64,000 bases of DNA, from the NCBI RefSeq assembly GCF_041435435.1, contig NZ_CP108494.1:6916501-6980500 (forward strand), read 5' to 3'. The translations under genes and the position numbers were made by a program. Shown here piece after piece: positions 53,385-62,184 of the stretch. The notes under the pieces were generated by a model. It was not told the origin of the DNA and searched no databases. It saw only the letters and a list, made by a program, of their open reading frames with translations. The number at the start of each line of letters is the position of its first letter. Within the stretch, counting starts at the first letter, position 1. This DNA comes from Streptomyces sp. NBC_01241. Its GTDB lineage: Bacteria > Actinomycetota > Actinomycetes > Streptomycetales > Streptomycetaceae.

Positions 53385-54073
53385 GCCTGGAACTGACCGG
53401 TGTCACCGTCTCGTTCGGCCGCGCCGACACCCGTACCACCGTCTTTGACAGCCTCGACGTCACTTTCGAACCGGGCCGCATGACCGCCCTCGCCGGCCCC
53501 TCGGGCTCCGGCAAGTCCACCCTGCTCGCCGTCGCGGGCGCCCTGCTGCGGCCCACCGCCGGGCAGGTCCTCCTCGACGGCGAGGACCTCGCCGGACTCT
53601 CCGACGCCCAACGCGCCAAGGTCCGCCGCGAACGCATCGGCTACATGTTCCAGAGCGGCAATCTGCTCTCCGGGCTGCCCGCCGTCGAACAGTTGCTGGC
53701 CGCCGCGTACATCAGCGGCGAACGCCCCCGCACACACCGCTCGCGCGCCCAGGACGCCCTGACCGGGGTCGGCCTCGGCCACCGGCTGCGCCACCGTCCC
53801 GAACAGCTCTCCGGCGGCGAACGCCAGCGCGTCGCCCTCGCCCGTGCCCTCTTCCTCGCCCCGAAGCTCCTCCTGGTCGACGAACCGACCGCGGCCGTCG
53901 ACCGCTCACAGGCGGCCGAGCTGGCCGGACTCCTCGCCGAACGCACCCGCCAGAACGAGTGCGTCACCGTCGTGGCCACGCACGACCCGGCCGTGGCGGA
54001 GGCCGCCGACCGGGTCGTGGACATGGCGGCACTGACCGCCGCCGCGTCCTCGCCCGCGCTGCCCGGCCGCTGA
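53381..54073 (+). CDS. MacB/LolD-type ABC transporter ATP-binding protein
   Basis: ATPase of 230 residues. Walker A LAGPSGSGKSTLLA, Q-loop YMFQSGNLLSGLPAVEQ, signature QLSGGERQRVALARAL, Walker B LLLVDEPTAAVDRSQ, switch His in VVATHDPAVAEAADR. Partner of the preceding permease and, by the TetR operators, under the divergent repressor. Confidence 0.95.
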   Translation: MSLELTGVTVSFGRADTRTTVFDSLDVTFEPGRMTALAGPSGSGKSTLLAVAGALLRPTAGQVLLDGEDLAGLSDAQRAKVRRERIGYMFQSGNLLSGLPAVEQLLAAAYISGERPRTHRSRAQDALTGVGLGHRLRHRPEQLSGGERQRVALARALFLAPKLLLVDEPTAAVDRSQAAELAGLLAERTRQNECVTVVATHDPAVAEAADRVVDMAALTAAASSPALPGR

Positions 54074-54095
54074 ACCCGCCCGGTGACGGGGCCCG

Positions 54096-55283
54096 TCACC
54101 GCTGCTGGACGCTGCCGTACAAGTAGCTGCTCGCGCCGTTCAGCACGGTACGGCTCCACGCGTCCACGTCGGCAGGCCCCATCGCCGTCCAGTCCGGCGT
54201 GTGCTCCACCAGTTCACGCCCCAGCCTGCGGCCCAGCTCGACCAGGCGCACCCCTTCGGGGGTGCGCTCGTCCGCGTACCGCCGAAGCGCCTCGGCCGCG
54301 GAGGAGGAATCACGCAGGGTCCGCTCCAGACACCGCGCGTCCTGGAGCGCCTTGACCGCGCCGCTGGCGGTGTGCGGCCTGGTGACGCTCGCCGCGTCGC
54401 CCGCCAGCAGGAACGGCGCCCGAGCGGCCCGGGGCACGACGAAGTCGGCGACCGGATGGAGCGCCTGGGCGGCGTGCTCGCCCCGGGCGACGATGTCGGC
54501 CCACTCCGCCGGGAAGTGCTCCTCGGCGATGCTCCGCACATCCGAGGGGGAACCCTGGGCCCGCCCGTCCGTCGCCGCCGGGGGAAACCCGTAGATGGCG
54601 TAGGCCAGCAGACGCGACCCCGGCGCGGCCCCCGGAATCAGGTAGAAGACACCGTGCCCGTGCGGAAACCCCAGCGTGATCCACGCGGTCTCCAGCAGTT
54701 CCAGCGGTTTCGGATGGTCGCGCAGCGCGGTCAGCGCAATCGTGCCCCGCCACACCAGGTATCCGGCGGGAGCCGGCCGTACCCCCGGTGCGATCAACTC
54801 GCGGGTGACGGAACGGTGCCCGTCGGCCCCGACGGCGATGTCGTACTCCCGCTCCCCGTCCGCGGTACGGATCAGAGCGCGGCCGGCCGGGGTCCGGCCG
54901 ACGGAGCCGACGGGCAGCCCCCGGTGGTACACGCTCTCCCCGATGTTCGCCCGCAACGCCCGCCACAACAGCCCCCAGTTGCACGGCGTCACCGGACTCG
55001 TCCACCGCGCCAGTTCCCGCGCCGACTTCTGCCCCGGGGCCCGGGCGAGCCAGACACGCGTGGCGACGGGCGTCGTCGGCATGTCCGCGCCCAGATACCC
55101 GCCCGCGACCAGCTCCCGATGCAGGTCCGGCGGGATCACGATGCCGAACCCGCGGTCCTGCAACTCGCCGTCGCTGCGTTCGTGGACGGTGACGTCCGCC
55201 CCGGCGCGCGCCCCCGCGATCGCCATGGCACAGCCGGCGACACTGCCGCCGACCACCCCGATGCGCAAGCCTGTCACTGTCAC
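54096..55283 (-). CDS. FAD-dependent monooxygenase (PHBH-like)
   Basis: A 395-residue flavoprotein monooxygenase. FAD Rossmann motif RIGVVGGSVAGCAMAIAGAR, the DG motif YDIAVGADGHRSVTREL, and GD motif FLLAGDAASVTRPHTASGAV. GTG 55283 is chosen; upstream codons run into repeats. Such enzymes hydroxylate aromatics or modify antibiotics; no linked pathway shows which. It converges with the ABC exporter. Confidence 0.9.
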   Translation of the reverse strand: MTVTGLRIGVVGGSVAGCAMAIAGARAGADVTVHERSDGELQDRGFGIVIPPDLHRELVAGGYLGADMPTTPVATRVWLARAPGQKSARELARWTSPVTPCNWGLLWRALRANIGESVYHRGLPVGSVGRTPAGRALIRTADGEREYDIAVGADGHRSVTRELIAPGVRPAPAGYLVWRGTIALTALRDHPKPLELLETAWITLGFPHGHGVFYLIPGAAPGSRLLAYAIYGFPPAATDGRAQGSPSDVRSIAEEHFPAEWADIVARGEHAAQALHPVADFVVPRAARAPFLLAGDAASVTRPHTASGAVKALQDARCLERTLRDSSSAAEALRRYADERTPEGVRLVELGRRLGRELVEHTPDWTAMGPADVDAWSRTVLNGASSYLYGSVQQR

Positions 55284-55348
55284 CGCGCTACCACCTGTTC
55301 TCACGCTCCGGGAGGTGCTGAACGCCCTCATCGTCGCACCCGGTTCGG

Positions 55349-55423
55349 TGCGGGACGGGGACGCGCGCACCTCCCGGAGGTGCGGGACGGGGAAGCGCGG
55401 CACCTCCCGGAGGTCCGGGACGG
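55349..55423. repeat. Tandem 32-33-bp repeat with internal palindrome
   Basis: Two copies (55349-55380, 55381-55413) and a partial third of a unit containing GGGACGGGGA and CACCTCCCGGAGGTG. Each carries a near-perfect palindrome CACCTCC-C-GGAGGTG (55368-55382, 55401-55415). The array lies between the sialidase stop and the monooxygenase start, same strand, so it can act as terminator or regulator site. Confidence 0.8.
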
Positions 55424-55448
55424 CTCCGGAGTCACGGCGGCGTCACCG

Positions 55449-56891
55449 TCACGGAGTCACGGTCACCGTCGTGCTGCCGGAGGCCTGCTTGCCACTGGCC
55501 CGGTACGTGGCGGTGAGCTCGGCGCTGCCCGAGGCACCGGCTGCCACAGTGACGGGGACCTTGATGTTGGCGCCCTGGCCCGGGTTGAGCGCCGGAATGG
55601 TCACCTGACTCGTCGTCCAGCCGCTGGGCACCGTGAGGTCGATGGTGCCCAGCGCGCGACGCACGTCCATCCGGTTGACCACCCGGACGGTCACCTCCGC
55701 GCTCGCACCCGCGGTGAGGGTCGCGGGCGGGGTGATCGTGATGTCCGCGCAGGTGCCGCCGAGCCACTGGAGGTCGAAGGACGAGTAGGTGATGTGCTCG
55801 TAGTTGCCGCGCTCGTAGAGCAGCCCGACACGCCCGCCGGGCAGCGGGGTCAGCGTCGAGTAGGCCGCGGCGCCCGGGTCGACCACCTTCCTGATCGGCC
55901 AGGTCTTCCCGTTGTCGCAGGACATCTTCACCGTGAGGTTACGCCGTGCCGAGGCGTCCTCGGTGTTGCTGAACAGCAGCCACGACGACTGCGGGTTCGA
56001 CGCCGGGGCGGCGGGGTTGTAACGGATCACCGACGCGTTGTTCGCCGGGTCGGTGAGCTGGGTGTCCTGGGCGAACGGGGTGTAGTTCACGCCGCCGTCG
56101 GTGGAGTACGCGATCGTCCGGTACGGCTTCGAGCGGTTGTTGAGCATGACCCTGCCGTCCGACAGCTCGACGGTCTTGTTCTCGTCCCCGCCGGGACCGA
56201 CCGGATTGCCCATCTTCCAGGTCTCGCCGTGGTCGTCGCTGTAGGCGCTGGCCGCGTAGTTGGCGCCGTTGATCCGGACGGCGCACTGCTGGATCAGCCG
56301 GCCCGCGTACGCCCCGTGGCGCAGCTGGATGCCCTCGCCGGAGGCGGCGAACATGCCCGCCCAGGCAGGGTTCTTGATCTGCTTGGTGATACGGTGATGG
56401 GTTCAGGTCAGCCCGTCGTCGTCGGAGTAGCTGTAGTCGGCCTGGAGGATGTTCGGGTCGGTCTCGTCATTGCCGGTGCCCGAGCCGAAGAAGCCCTGGT
56501 TCACCCCGGCCGCGTAGAAAAGGAAGATCCGGCCGGTGGTGCGGTCGACGAGCAGGCTCGGGTCGCCGTAGCCCTTGGGGGCGGCGTCCTTGCGGACCAC
56601 CTGCTGCGGCTGCCACGTCACACCTCCGTCGGTGCTGCGCCGCAACACGATGGAGATGTTGCTCGGCAGGTCGCCGAGGGTGGGGCGGGCGTCGTAGGCC
56701 GCGAGGACCGTGCCCCGCGCCGTGGTGGTCAGCGCCGGGATGCGGTAGTGGGGCGACCCCACGCCGTCGACGGTCAGGTCCTGGGAGGTCAGCGCGCCGG
56801 GGGCGGGGGCGGCGGCGCCCTGTGCGGTGCCGGTCGCGGCGACCACCAGCGCGGCGGTGCAGAGCAGGGCGAGGGAGACTTTTCGCTTCAC
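55449..56891 (-). pseudogene. Secreted sialidase (GH33) with in-frame TGA at codon 163
   Basis: Exo-alpha-sialidase reading frame of 480 codons plus stop, with a signal peptide (SLALLCTAALVVAATGTAQG), RIP motif (R50-I-P), Asp boxes STDGGVTW (86-93), SDDDGLT-stop (156-163), SDDHGETW and SCDNGKTW, and a C-terminal NEW3-like beta domain (ATLTAGASAEVTVRVVNRMD). The frame is continuous except for TGA at 56403-56405 exactly where the second Asp box needs Trp (TGG). Downstream it goes on as THHRITKQIKNPAWAGMFAA, clearly sialidase. So the product is truncated to 162 residues unless the base is a sequencing error or the stop is read through. Confidence 0.88.
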
Positions 56892-56930
56892 GGACGCTCT
56901 CTCTTCTCGAAAGGGCTGAATTGTGCCTGA

Positions 56931-56981
56931 AGGTCTGAAAGGTCTGAAAGGGCCGGAGGTCCGGAGGTCCGGAAGTCCGGA
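56931..56981. repeat. Short tandem repeats upstream of the sialidase
   Basis: AGGTCTGAA twice (56931-56948), then CGGAGGTC twice, CGGAAGTC and CGGACTT (about 56954-56980). They fill the 126-bp gap between the SGNH hydrolase stop and the sialidase start. Slipped-strand or regulatory role unknown. Confidence 0.75.
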
Positions 56982-57017
56982 CTTTTGGAACGGGGATGAC
57001 GGGGACGGGCGCCGGGG

Positions 57018-58316
57018 CTACGGGATGCGCAGGGAGCAGACCCGGCTGGTGGCGTCGAAGATCCTCAGATCCTTGATCATTTTCAGTACGAGGCGGTGAT
57101 GACCCCGCTCGTTGGGATGGAGCCCGTCGTTGAGCAGGGACAGCGGGGCCTGGCCGCCGTTGCCGCTCAGCCAGTCGTTGTAGTGGTCGACGAAGACGGC
57201 GTTCTGCTCCGCCGCGACCTCGCCCATGATCTGCGCGTACCGGGAAAGCCCCACCCGGCCCGGCCACTTCGCCGGATCGACCGGGTTGGGCGACTGGAGT
57301 ACCGGCACGGGTGAACCGGGCAGTGCGCGCACCGCGCGCACGAGGGAGACGAGATTGGCCCGGTAGACCTCGGGGCCGAGGCCGGATGTCGCGATGTCGT
57401 TCGTACCGATCATGATCGAGACGACGTGCGGCGAGAAGGCGGTGACCCGCTCCCCGAACCGGGCGAGGAGTTCGGCGCTGGTGGCGCCGCTCACTCCGGA
57501 ATCGATCACGAAATCGCGGTTCTTCGGCTTGCCCAGTTCCCAGCGGACGCGTTCCGTCCAGTGCTCGGGGTAGCTGCGCCAGCCGTTGGTGTGCAGGGCG
57601 CCGTGGGTGATGCTGTCACCGGTGACGACCCAGGTGGCGGGGGTGTCGCTGTTGAGGATCGTGGAGATCCGGCCCAGATCGGCGAGGTCGGGGCGGGGGC
57701 TCTGCTCGACCAGTTCGGCCTCGTCGAGCACCCGGTCCCAGACCGCTGCCCGTTCGATGGTTCCGGTGCAGAACCATTCGCCGCCGGGGTGGTCGCTGTC
57801 GAGATTGCGGCCGAGAGTGAGTGCGCTCAGCCCGGAGACACTGCCGAAGAAGGAGTGCTGGGTCGTCTGGAGCACGGTGCGCCCGCCGGCGTGCAGCCGG
57901 GTGCCCATACCGTCGACGGTGACGGCGACGGTATGGCGTTGACCGTCGTCGTAGCGTGTCCGGGTCATGACATTTATCAGCACCGCGCCCTTCTCGCGCA
58001 CGGAGAACTGCAGGGCGCCGCCGCTCAGGTTCAGGGTGATGTTGGAGGAGGGGGCGGTCGGGTCCGAGGCGCTGAGCAGGGTCATCGCCTCGTTGTGACT
58101 GGTGGTGCGGAAGGTGACGACGATGGTCCCCGCGGTGAGCGGGGCGAGTGCGCGGACGCGGTTCGACAGGTCGACGTACTGGCTGCCGTCCAGGTCCACG
58201 GGGGTGTCGTGGTCCAGGCGGGGGCCGCTCCGTGGAGCGGCGGCGAAGGCGCGGCCGCCGAGCGGGGTGCTCAGGGCTGCCGCGCCGGCGGCAAGAAGCA
58301 TGGATCGTCTGCGCAC
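57018..58316 (-). CDS. Secreted lectin-SGNH hydrolase (probable sialate O-acetylesterase)
   Basis: A 432-residue exported protein: signal peptide (SMLLAAGAAALSTPLGGRAF, RRR start), a concanavalin/LamG-like sialidase lectin domain (about 45-215: GTIVVTFRTTSHNEAM, YDDGQRHTVAVTVDG, FFGSVSGLSALTLGRN) and a GDSL/SGNH domain: VVTGDSITHG (block I Ser), GVSGATS, IMIGTNDIATSG and LNDGLHPNERGHHRL (Asp-His). Next to the sialidase, removal of O-acetyl groups from sialic acids is plausible; other esters are possible. Confidence 0.85.
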   Translation of the reverse strand: MRRRSMLLAAGAAALSTPLGGRAFAAAPRSGPRLDHDTPVDLDGSQYVDLSNRVRALAPLTAGTIVVTFRTTSHNEAMTLLSASDPTAPSSNITLNLSGGALQFSVREKGAVLINVMTRTRYDDGQRHTVAVTVDGMGTRLHAGGRTVLQTTQHSFFGSVSGLSALTLGRNLDSDHPGGEWFCTGTIERAAVWDRVLDEAELVEQSPRPDLADLGRISTILNSDTPATWVVTGDSITHGALHTNGWRSYPEHWTERVRWELGKPKNRDFVIDSGVSGATSAELLARFGERVTAFSPHVVSIMIGTNDIATSGLGPEVYRANLVSLVRAVRALPGSPVPVLQSPNPVDPAKWPGRVGLSRYAQIMGEVAAEQNAVFVDHYNDWLSGNGGQAPLSLLNDGLHPNERGHHRLVLKMIKDLRIFDATSRVCSLRIP

Positions 58317-58331
58317 GGAAGGTGCCTCCGG

Positions 58332-59342
58332 TCAGGAATGACCGGCCCGCCCCGATGGCGGGCCGACGAACAGGGAACGCACCCAGGCCAGTTGCTCCCG
58401 CTGCTGATACGCCGCGCCGCCCTCGTGCCCGTTGAACTCGTAGACCCGTACGTCCTTGGGGCCCGCGTAGTGGTTGTAGGCGGTGAAGCAGGTGGAGGGC
58501 GGGCAGATCTCGTCCATCATCGCGATCGAGAACAGCGCGGGAGCGGTGGCGCGGGTGGCGAACAGTGCGGCATCGAAGTACGAGAGGGTGGTGAACGCCG
58601 TCTCGGTGCGGTCGCGGTGGAGTTTCAGATACTCGGCGATCTCGGTGAACGGCGGCCGGCCCGAAATCTCCGCCGCCCGCCGGAAGTTGCAGAGGAACGG
58701 CACGTCCGGCATCACCCCGGCCAGTCCCGGCACGAGCCCCGATACGGCCAGGGCGATGCCGCCGCCCTGGCTGACCCCGGTGACGACGATCCGGTCGGGA
58801 TCGACCTCCGGGTGCTCGCGCATCGCCTCGACGCAGCGCACGGCGTCGGTGAACACCCGTCGGTAGTAGTACGTTTCGGGGCTCTCGATGCCACGGGTGA
58901 GGAAACCGGGCACGGTACCGGCCGCACCGGCGTCCGTATCGGCGGTGGAGCCGGTCGCGGCCGACCAGCCCTGACCACGGGTGTCCATGATCAGGTGCGC
59001 GTAACCGGCGGACGCCCAGAGAAGGTTCTCGTGGGCGAGGCCGCGCCCGCGTCCGTATCCGAGGAATTCGACGATGCAGCCGAGGGGTCCGGTGGCCCCG
59101 GCCGGCAGGTGCAGCCAGCCGCGGACCGGCCGTCCGGCGAAGCCGGGCAACGTCACATCGTAGGTACGGACCTGGGCGAGTCCGGTGTCGACGTGGGCGA
59201 ACACCGGCTTCCCCGCCGAGCCCCGGCCGTCGGCGGACACCTTGCTCAGGGTGCTGGACCAGAAGGCGTCGAAACCGTCCGGAACGGGCAGTTCGGGCCG
59301 GTAGGCGCGGCAGTCCGCGAGTGAGAGGTCCGTCAGCGGCAT
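58332..59342 (-). CDS. CE7-type acetyl esterase (acetylxylan esterase / cephalosporin-C deacetylase)
   Basis: Cytoplasmic alpha/beta hydrolase of 336 residues. CE7 signatures: RGQ in IMDTRGQGWSA, nucleophile VVTGVSQGGGIALA, Asp in AMMDEICPPST and His in FNGHEGGAAY. No signal peptide, so acts after uptake. In this cluster it could deacetylate O-acetylated sialic acids. Upstream region holds operator site 2. Confidence 0.92.
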   Translation of the reverse strand: MPLTDLSLADCRAYRPELPVPDGFDAFWSSTLSKVSADGRGSAGKPVFAHVDTGLAQVRTYDVTLPGFAGRPVRGWLHLPAGATGPLGCIVEFLGYGRGRGLAHENLLWASAGYAHLIMDTRGQGWSAATGSTADTDAGAAGTVPGFLTRGIESPETYYYRRVFTDAVRCVEAMREHPEVDPDRIVVTGVSQGGGIALAVSGLVPGLAGVMPDVPFLCNFRRAAEISGRPPFTEIAEYLKLHRDRTETAFTTLSYFDAALFATRATAPALFSIAMMDEICPPSTCFTAYNHYAGPKDVRVYEFNGHEGGAAYQQREQLAWVRSLFVGPPSGRAGHS

Positions 59343-59397
59343 GGAGGTGCCCTCCTGGGGTGGAACAGGGATGCTGAACGCCGACCATCAAGACAGA

Positions 59398-59412
59398 AGA
59401 CGTCAGATGTCC
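59398..59412 (+). promoter_or_regulatory. Predicted GntR operator site 2 (before CE7 esterase)
   Basis: AGACGTCAGATGTCC 56 bp upstream of the minus-strand esterase start. Same motif as at 50656 (one base different) and reverse complement of the site at 60336. Confidence 0.8.
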
Positions 59413-59537
59413 TGGCGGCACACGGACCCTAGGCAGCGCTGCTGTCAGCCGTCAAGGGCCCCACCGGACCGGAATCTGTCCCGGCAGGGCCCGGCTCCGT
59501 CCTCCCGGGAGGGTGTGAGGAGGTCGGGCGTGAGGGG

Positions 59538-60269
59538 TCAGCCCCGGCCACCGTCGCGGGCGCGGGCCTCGGCGATCCGGCGCCTGACCGGGGCGTAGTG
59601 CTCGCTCAGCGCCTTCATGAAACCGGCGCTGTCCCCGGCCCGCGCGGCGTCCACGATGTTCTGGTGGGCCGTGATCGTCTCCATCTCGTCGGCGTGCGTG
59701 AATCCGTCGAGGTGCGGTGCGACGATCGTGTACACGTCCCAGAAGGCCATCGAGAGCTGGCCGATGAGTTCGTTGCCGAGCGGCGCCACCAGTAGTGCGT
59801 GGAACGCCCGGTCCGCCTCCACAAAACCGTGCCCGTCCTGGACGCCGGTCTCGCGCATGGTGGCGACCAGGCCGTCCAGGATGTCGAGCTGGTCCGGGGT
59901 GAGCAGCGAGACGATCCGGTCGGCCATCCCGCGCTCGAACAACTCGCGTACGTCGACGAGGTCGGCCATCACCTGGAAGTCGTCGTCGGGGGAGAGCAAT
60001 CCGCGGAAGGTCAGGCTCTCCACCAGGGCGGACAGGCTCAGCCTGCCCACGTACGTCCCGTGCCCGTGGCGCACCTCGACGATGTCCAGCGCGTTGAGGA
60101 TCTTGACGGCCTCGCGGACGCTCGAACGGCTGGCCCCCAGCGCCTCGCACAGGGCCGGCTCGGTGGGCAGCGGGTCCCCGGGGCGGAGGCGTTTTTCGAG
60201 GATGTAGCGCTTGATGCCCTCGACGACTTCCTGCCGAAGCAACTGCCGGCCGGGCCTCGTACCGGACAT
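59538..60269 (-). CDS. FadR-type GntR regulator (second, of importer cluster)
   Basis: A 243-residue regulator with an N-terminal winged HTH (LRQEVVEGIKRYILEKRLRP, LPTEPALCEALGASRSSVRE, HGTYVGRL) and an FCD effector domain (VRELFERGMADRIV, DRAFHALLVAPLGNELIGQL, AHQNIVDAA). It is homologous in layout to the regulator at 50746. Start Met 60269 has GGGGAG upstream. Divergent from the ABC importer, with operator site 3 between. Likely autoregulated. Confidence 0.92.
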   Translation of the reverse strand: MSGTRPGRQLLRQEVVEGIKRYILEKRLRPGDPLPTEPALCEALGASRSSVREAVKILNALDIVEVRHGHGTYVGRLSLSALVESLTFRGLLSPDDDFQVMADLVDVRELFERGMADRIVSLLTPDQLDILDGLVATMRETGVQDGHGFVEADRAFHALLVAPLGNELIGQLSMAFWDVYTIVAPHLDGFTHADEMETITAHQNIVDAARAGDSAGFMKALSEHYAPVRRRIAEARARDGGRG

Positions 60270-60335
60270 ATGTGAACTCCCCACCTCTTGACCCCTCTCG
60301 ATTGTCAAGCTACGTTCCCACGCTATCAAGGCATC

Positions 60336-60350
60336 AGACATCTGACGTCT
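60336..60350 (-). promoter_or_regulatory. Predicted GntR operator site 3 (gntR2/importer intergenic)
   Basis: AGACATCTGACGTCT on the plus strand, reverse complement AGACGTCAGATGTCT, matching site 2 in 14 of 15 bases. Lies between divergent gntR2 (start 60269) and the binding-protein gene (start 60441). Confidence 0.8.
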
Positions 60351-60440
60351 GACGCCTGAGGTTCCTCGATCCTCGCGATCCTGCGATCCCCGTCTGTTTC
60401 CCGCCCCTTACGTTCCATCTTCGATGTCTCTGGAGGACCC

Positions 60441-62036
60441 GTGCCCGAGCTGAGATCAGCCGGTGTCGAGCGCCGCACCTTCCTGCGTTACACCAGTGCT
60501 GTCGGTGCGGCAGCCGCCATCACGGCGAGCCTTTCCGCCTGCGGTGGACCGTCCTCGACCGCCGACGGCACGGCAGGCAAGGGCGACGGCAACGGCCTCA
60601 TCGAGGCCGGTCTCTCGTACCCCCTGTCAACCGGTTTCGACCCGATGATCACCTCCGGTGCGACTCCGTACGCCGCCAATATGCACATCTTCGAGGGCCT
60701 GGTGGATCTCGATCCGGCAACGCTTGTGGCCCGCCCCGCACTTGCCACCGAGATGCCGAAGAAGATCAACGCAACAACCTACCGGGCCACCCTCCGCAAG
60801 GGCGCGACCTTCCACGACGGATCGGCCGTCACCGCCGACGACGTGGTGTTCAGCTTCGAACGCATCCTGGACCCGAAGAACGCCTCGCTGATGGCGCAGT
60901 TCGTGCCCTTCATCGACACGGTGAAGGCAGTCGACGCGGGCACGGTCGAGTTCAAGCTGAAGTACCCCTTCGCGCTCTTCCCGTCCCGGATAGCCGTGGC
61001 CCGGATCGTCCCGAAGAAGATCGTCGAGCCGGACCCGAAGGCCTTCGACGCCAAGCCGGTGGGCTCCGGACCGTACAAGTTCGTCGAAGCGACCCGCGAG
61101 GACAAGATCGTCTTCGAGGCGTACGACAAGTACAACGGCGCGCACCCGGCCAAGGCCAAGAAGATGATCTGGCGCCTGATGTCCGACCAGTCGGCGCGCG
61201 TCAGCGCCATGGAGTCGGGCCGTGTCCAGGCCATCGAGGACGTCCCCTACATCGACGTCAAGCGCCTCGCCGGCTCCTCGAAGACCGAGTCCGTCCAGTC
61301 CTTCGGCCTGCTCTTCCTGATGTTCAACACCGCCGACAAGCGGTTCGCCGACAAGCGCGTGCGCCAGGCCCTGCACTACGCCCTGGACACCGAGAAGATC
61401 ATCTCCACCGCGATGGTGGGCAACGCCGCACCGGCCACCGGGTACGTCCCCGCCACGCACCCCGACTACCAGAAGGCCGCCACGGTCTACACCCACGACG
61501 TGGCCAAGGCGAAGCAGCTGCTCGCCGAAGCCGGCGCGAAGAACCTCTCCTTCACCGTCCTCACCACCGACACCGGCTGGGTCAAGGACATCGCCCCGCT
61601 GCTGAAGGAGAGCTGGGAGGCGGCCGGCGTCAAGGTCACCCTCGACATCGCCCAGTCCCCGGCCCAGTACGCCAAGATCGACAAGGGTGCCTTCGACGTG
61701 CTGGTCGCCCCCGGCGACCCGTCCGTCTTCGGCAACGACGCGGACCTCCTGCTGCGCTGGTTCTACTACGGCTTCTGGCCCGAGAGCCGCTACGGCTGGG
61801 GCAAGTCCGCCGCGTACAAGAAGGTCAAGCAGACCCTCGACAAGGCCGCCCAGGCCACCGACGAGGCGAAGCGCAAGGAGCTGTGGGGCGAGGTCACCGA
61901 CCTCGTCGCCGACGAGGCCGCGCTCTACCCGATCCTGCACCGCAAACTGCCCACGGCCTGGAACGACAAGGCACTGCCCGGCTTCAAGCCGCTGCCCACC
62001 ACGGGCCTGTCCTTCCTGGACGTCAGCCGCGCCTGA
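60441..62036 (+). CDS. Family 5 (peptide/sialic acid-type) ABC substrate-binding lipoprotein
   Basis: A 531-residue oligopeptide-class binding protein. The N-terminus has a twin-arginine motif (RRTFLRYTSAVG) and a lipobox (LSAC), so it may be exported by Tat and anchored as a lipoprotein. The body shows TYRATLRKGATFHDGSAVTA, SGPYKFVEATRED and RVRQALHYALDTEKI. In H. ducreyi and C. glutamicum related importers carry sialic acid; the sialidase, esterases and shared operator here support that for this system. GTG 60441 with TGGAGGAC. Confidence 0.92.
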   Translation: MPELRSAGVERRTFLRYTSAVGAAAAITASLSACGGPSSTADGTAGKGDGNGLIEAGLSYPLSTGFDPMITSGATPYAANMHIFEGLVDLDPATLVARPALATEMPKKINATTYRATLRKGATFHDGSAVTADDVVFSFERILDPKNASLMAQFVPFIDTVKAVDAGTVEFKLKYPFALFPSRIAVARIVPKKIVEPDPKAFDAKPVGSGPYKFVEATREDKIVFEAYDKYNGAHPAKAKKMIWRLMSDQSARVSAMESGRVQAIEDVPYIDVKRLAGSSKTESVQSFGLLFLMFNTADKRFADKRVRQALHYALDTEKIISTAMVGNAAPATGYVPATHPDYQKAATVYTHDVAKAKQLLAEAGAKNLSFTVLTTDTGWVKDIAPLLKESWEAAGVKVTLDIAQSPAQYAKIDKGAFDVLVAPGDPSVFGNDADLLLRWFYYGFWPESRYGWGKSAAYKKVKQTLDKAAQATDEAKRKELWGEVTDLVADEAALYPILHRKLPTAWNDKALPGFKPLPTTGLSFLDVSRA

Positions 62037-62063
62037 CCGGCCGCCGGCGCCCGATCGCCCGGT

Positions 62064-62147
62064 CCGGGACACCTGCTCGATCCAGGTGTCCCGGCCCCAG
62101 GGCCTCTCGTTCGGATCAGACCGGGCTCGCGGGGCCTGATCCCAACG
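62064..62147 (+). terminator. Two hairpins between binding-protein and permease genes
   Basis: First: CCGGGACACCTG / CAGGTGTCCCGG (62064-62094), perfect 12 bp, 7-nt loop. Second: CGTT-c-GGATCAG / CTGATCC-c-AACG (62108-62147). Likely partial terminator or RNA-stabilising structure that gives more binding protein than permease. Confidence 0.75.
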
Positions 62148-62184
62148 AAAGACCCCAGACCGTCCAACCACAAGGAACCCGACG

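Noticed and set aside
56403..56405. TGA in the sialidase as a selenocysteine codon
   Set aside because: The position is a structural Trp in an Asp box, and a single TGG to TGA change explains it fully. I saw no selenoprotein genes or evident SECIS-like element.
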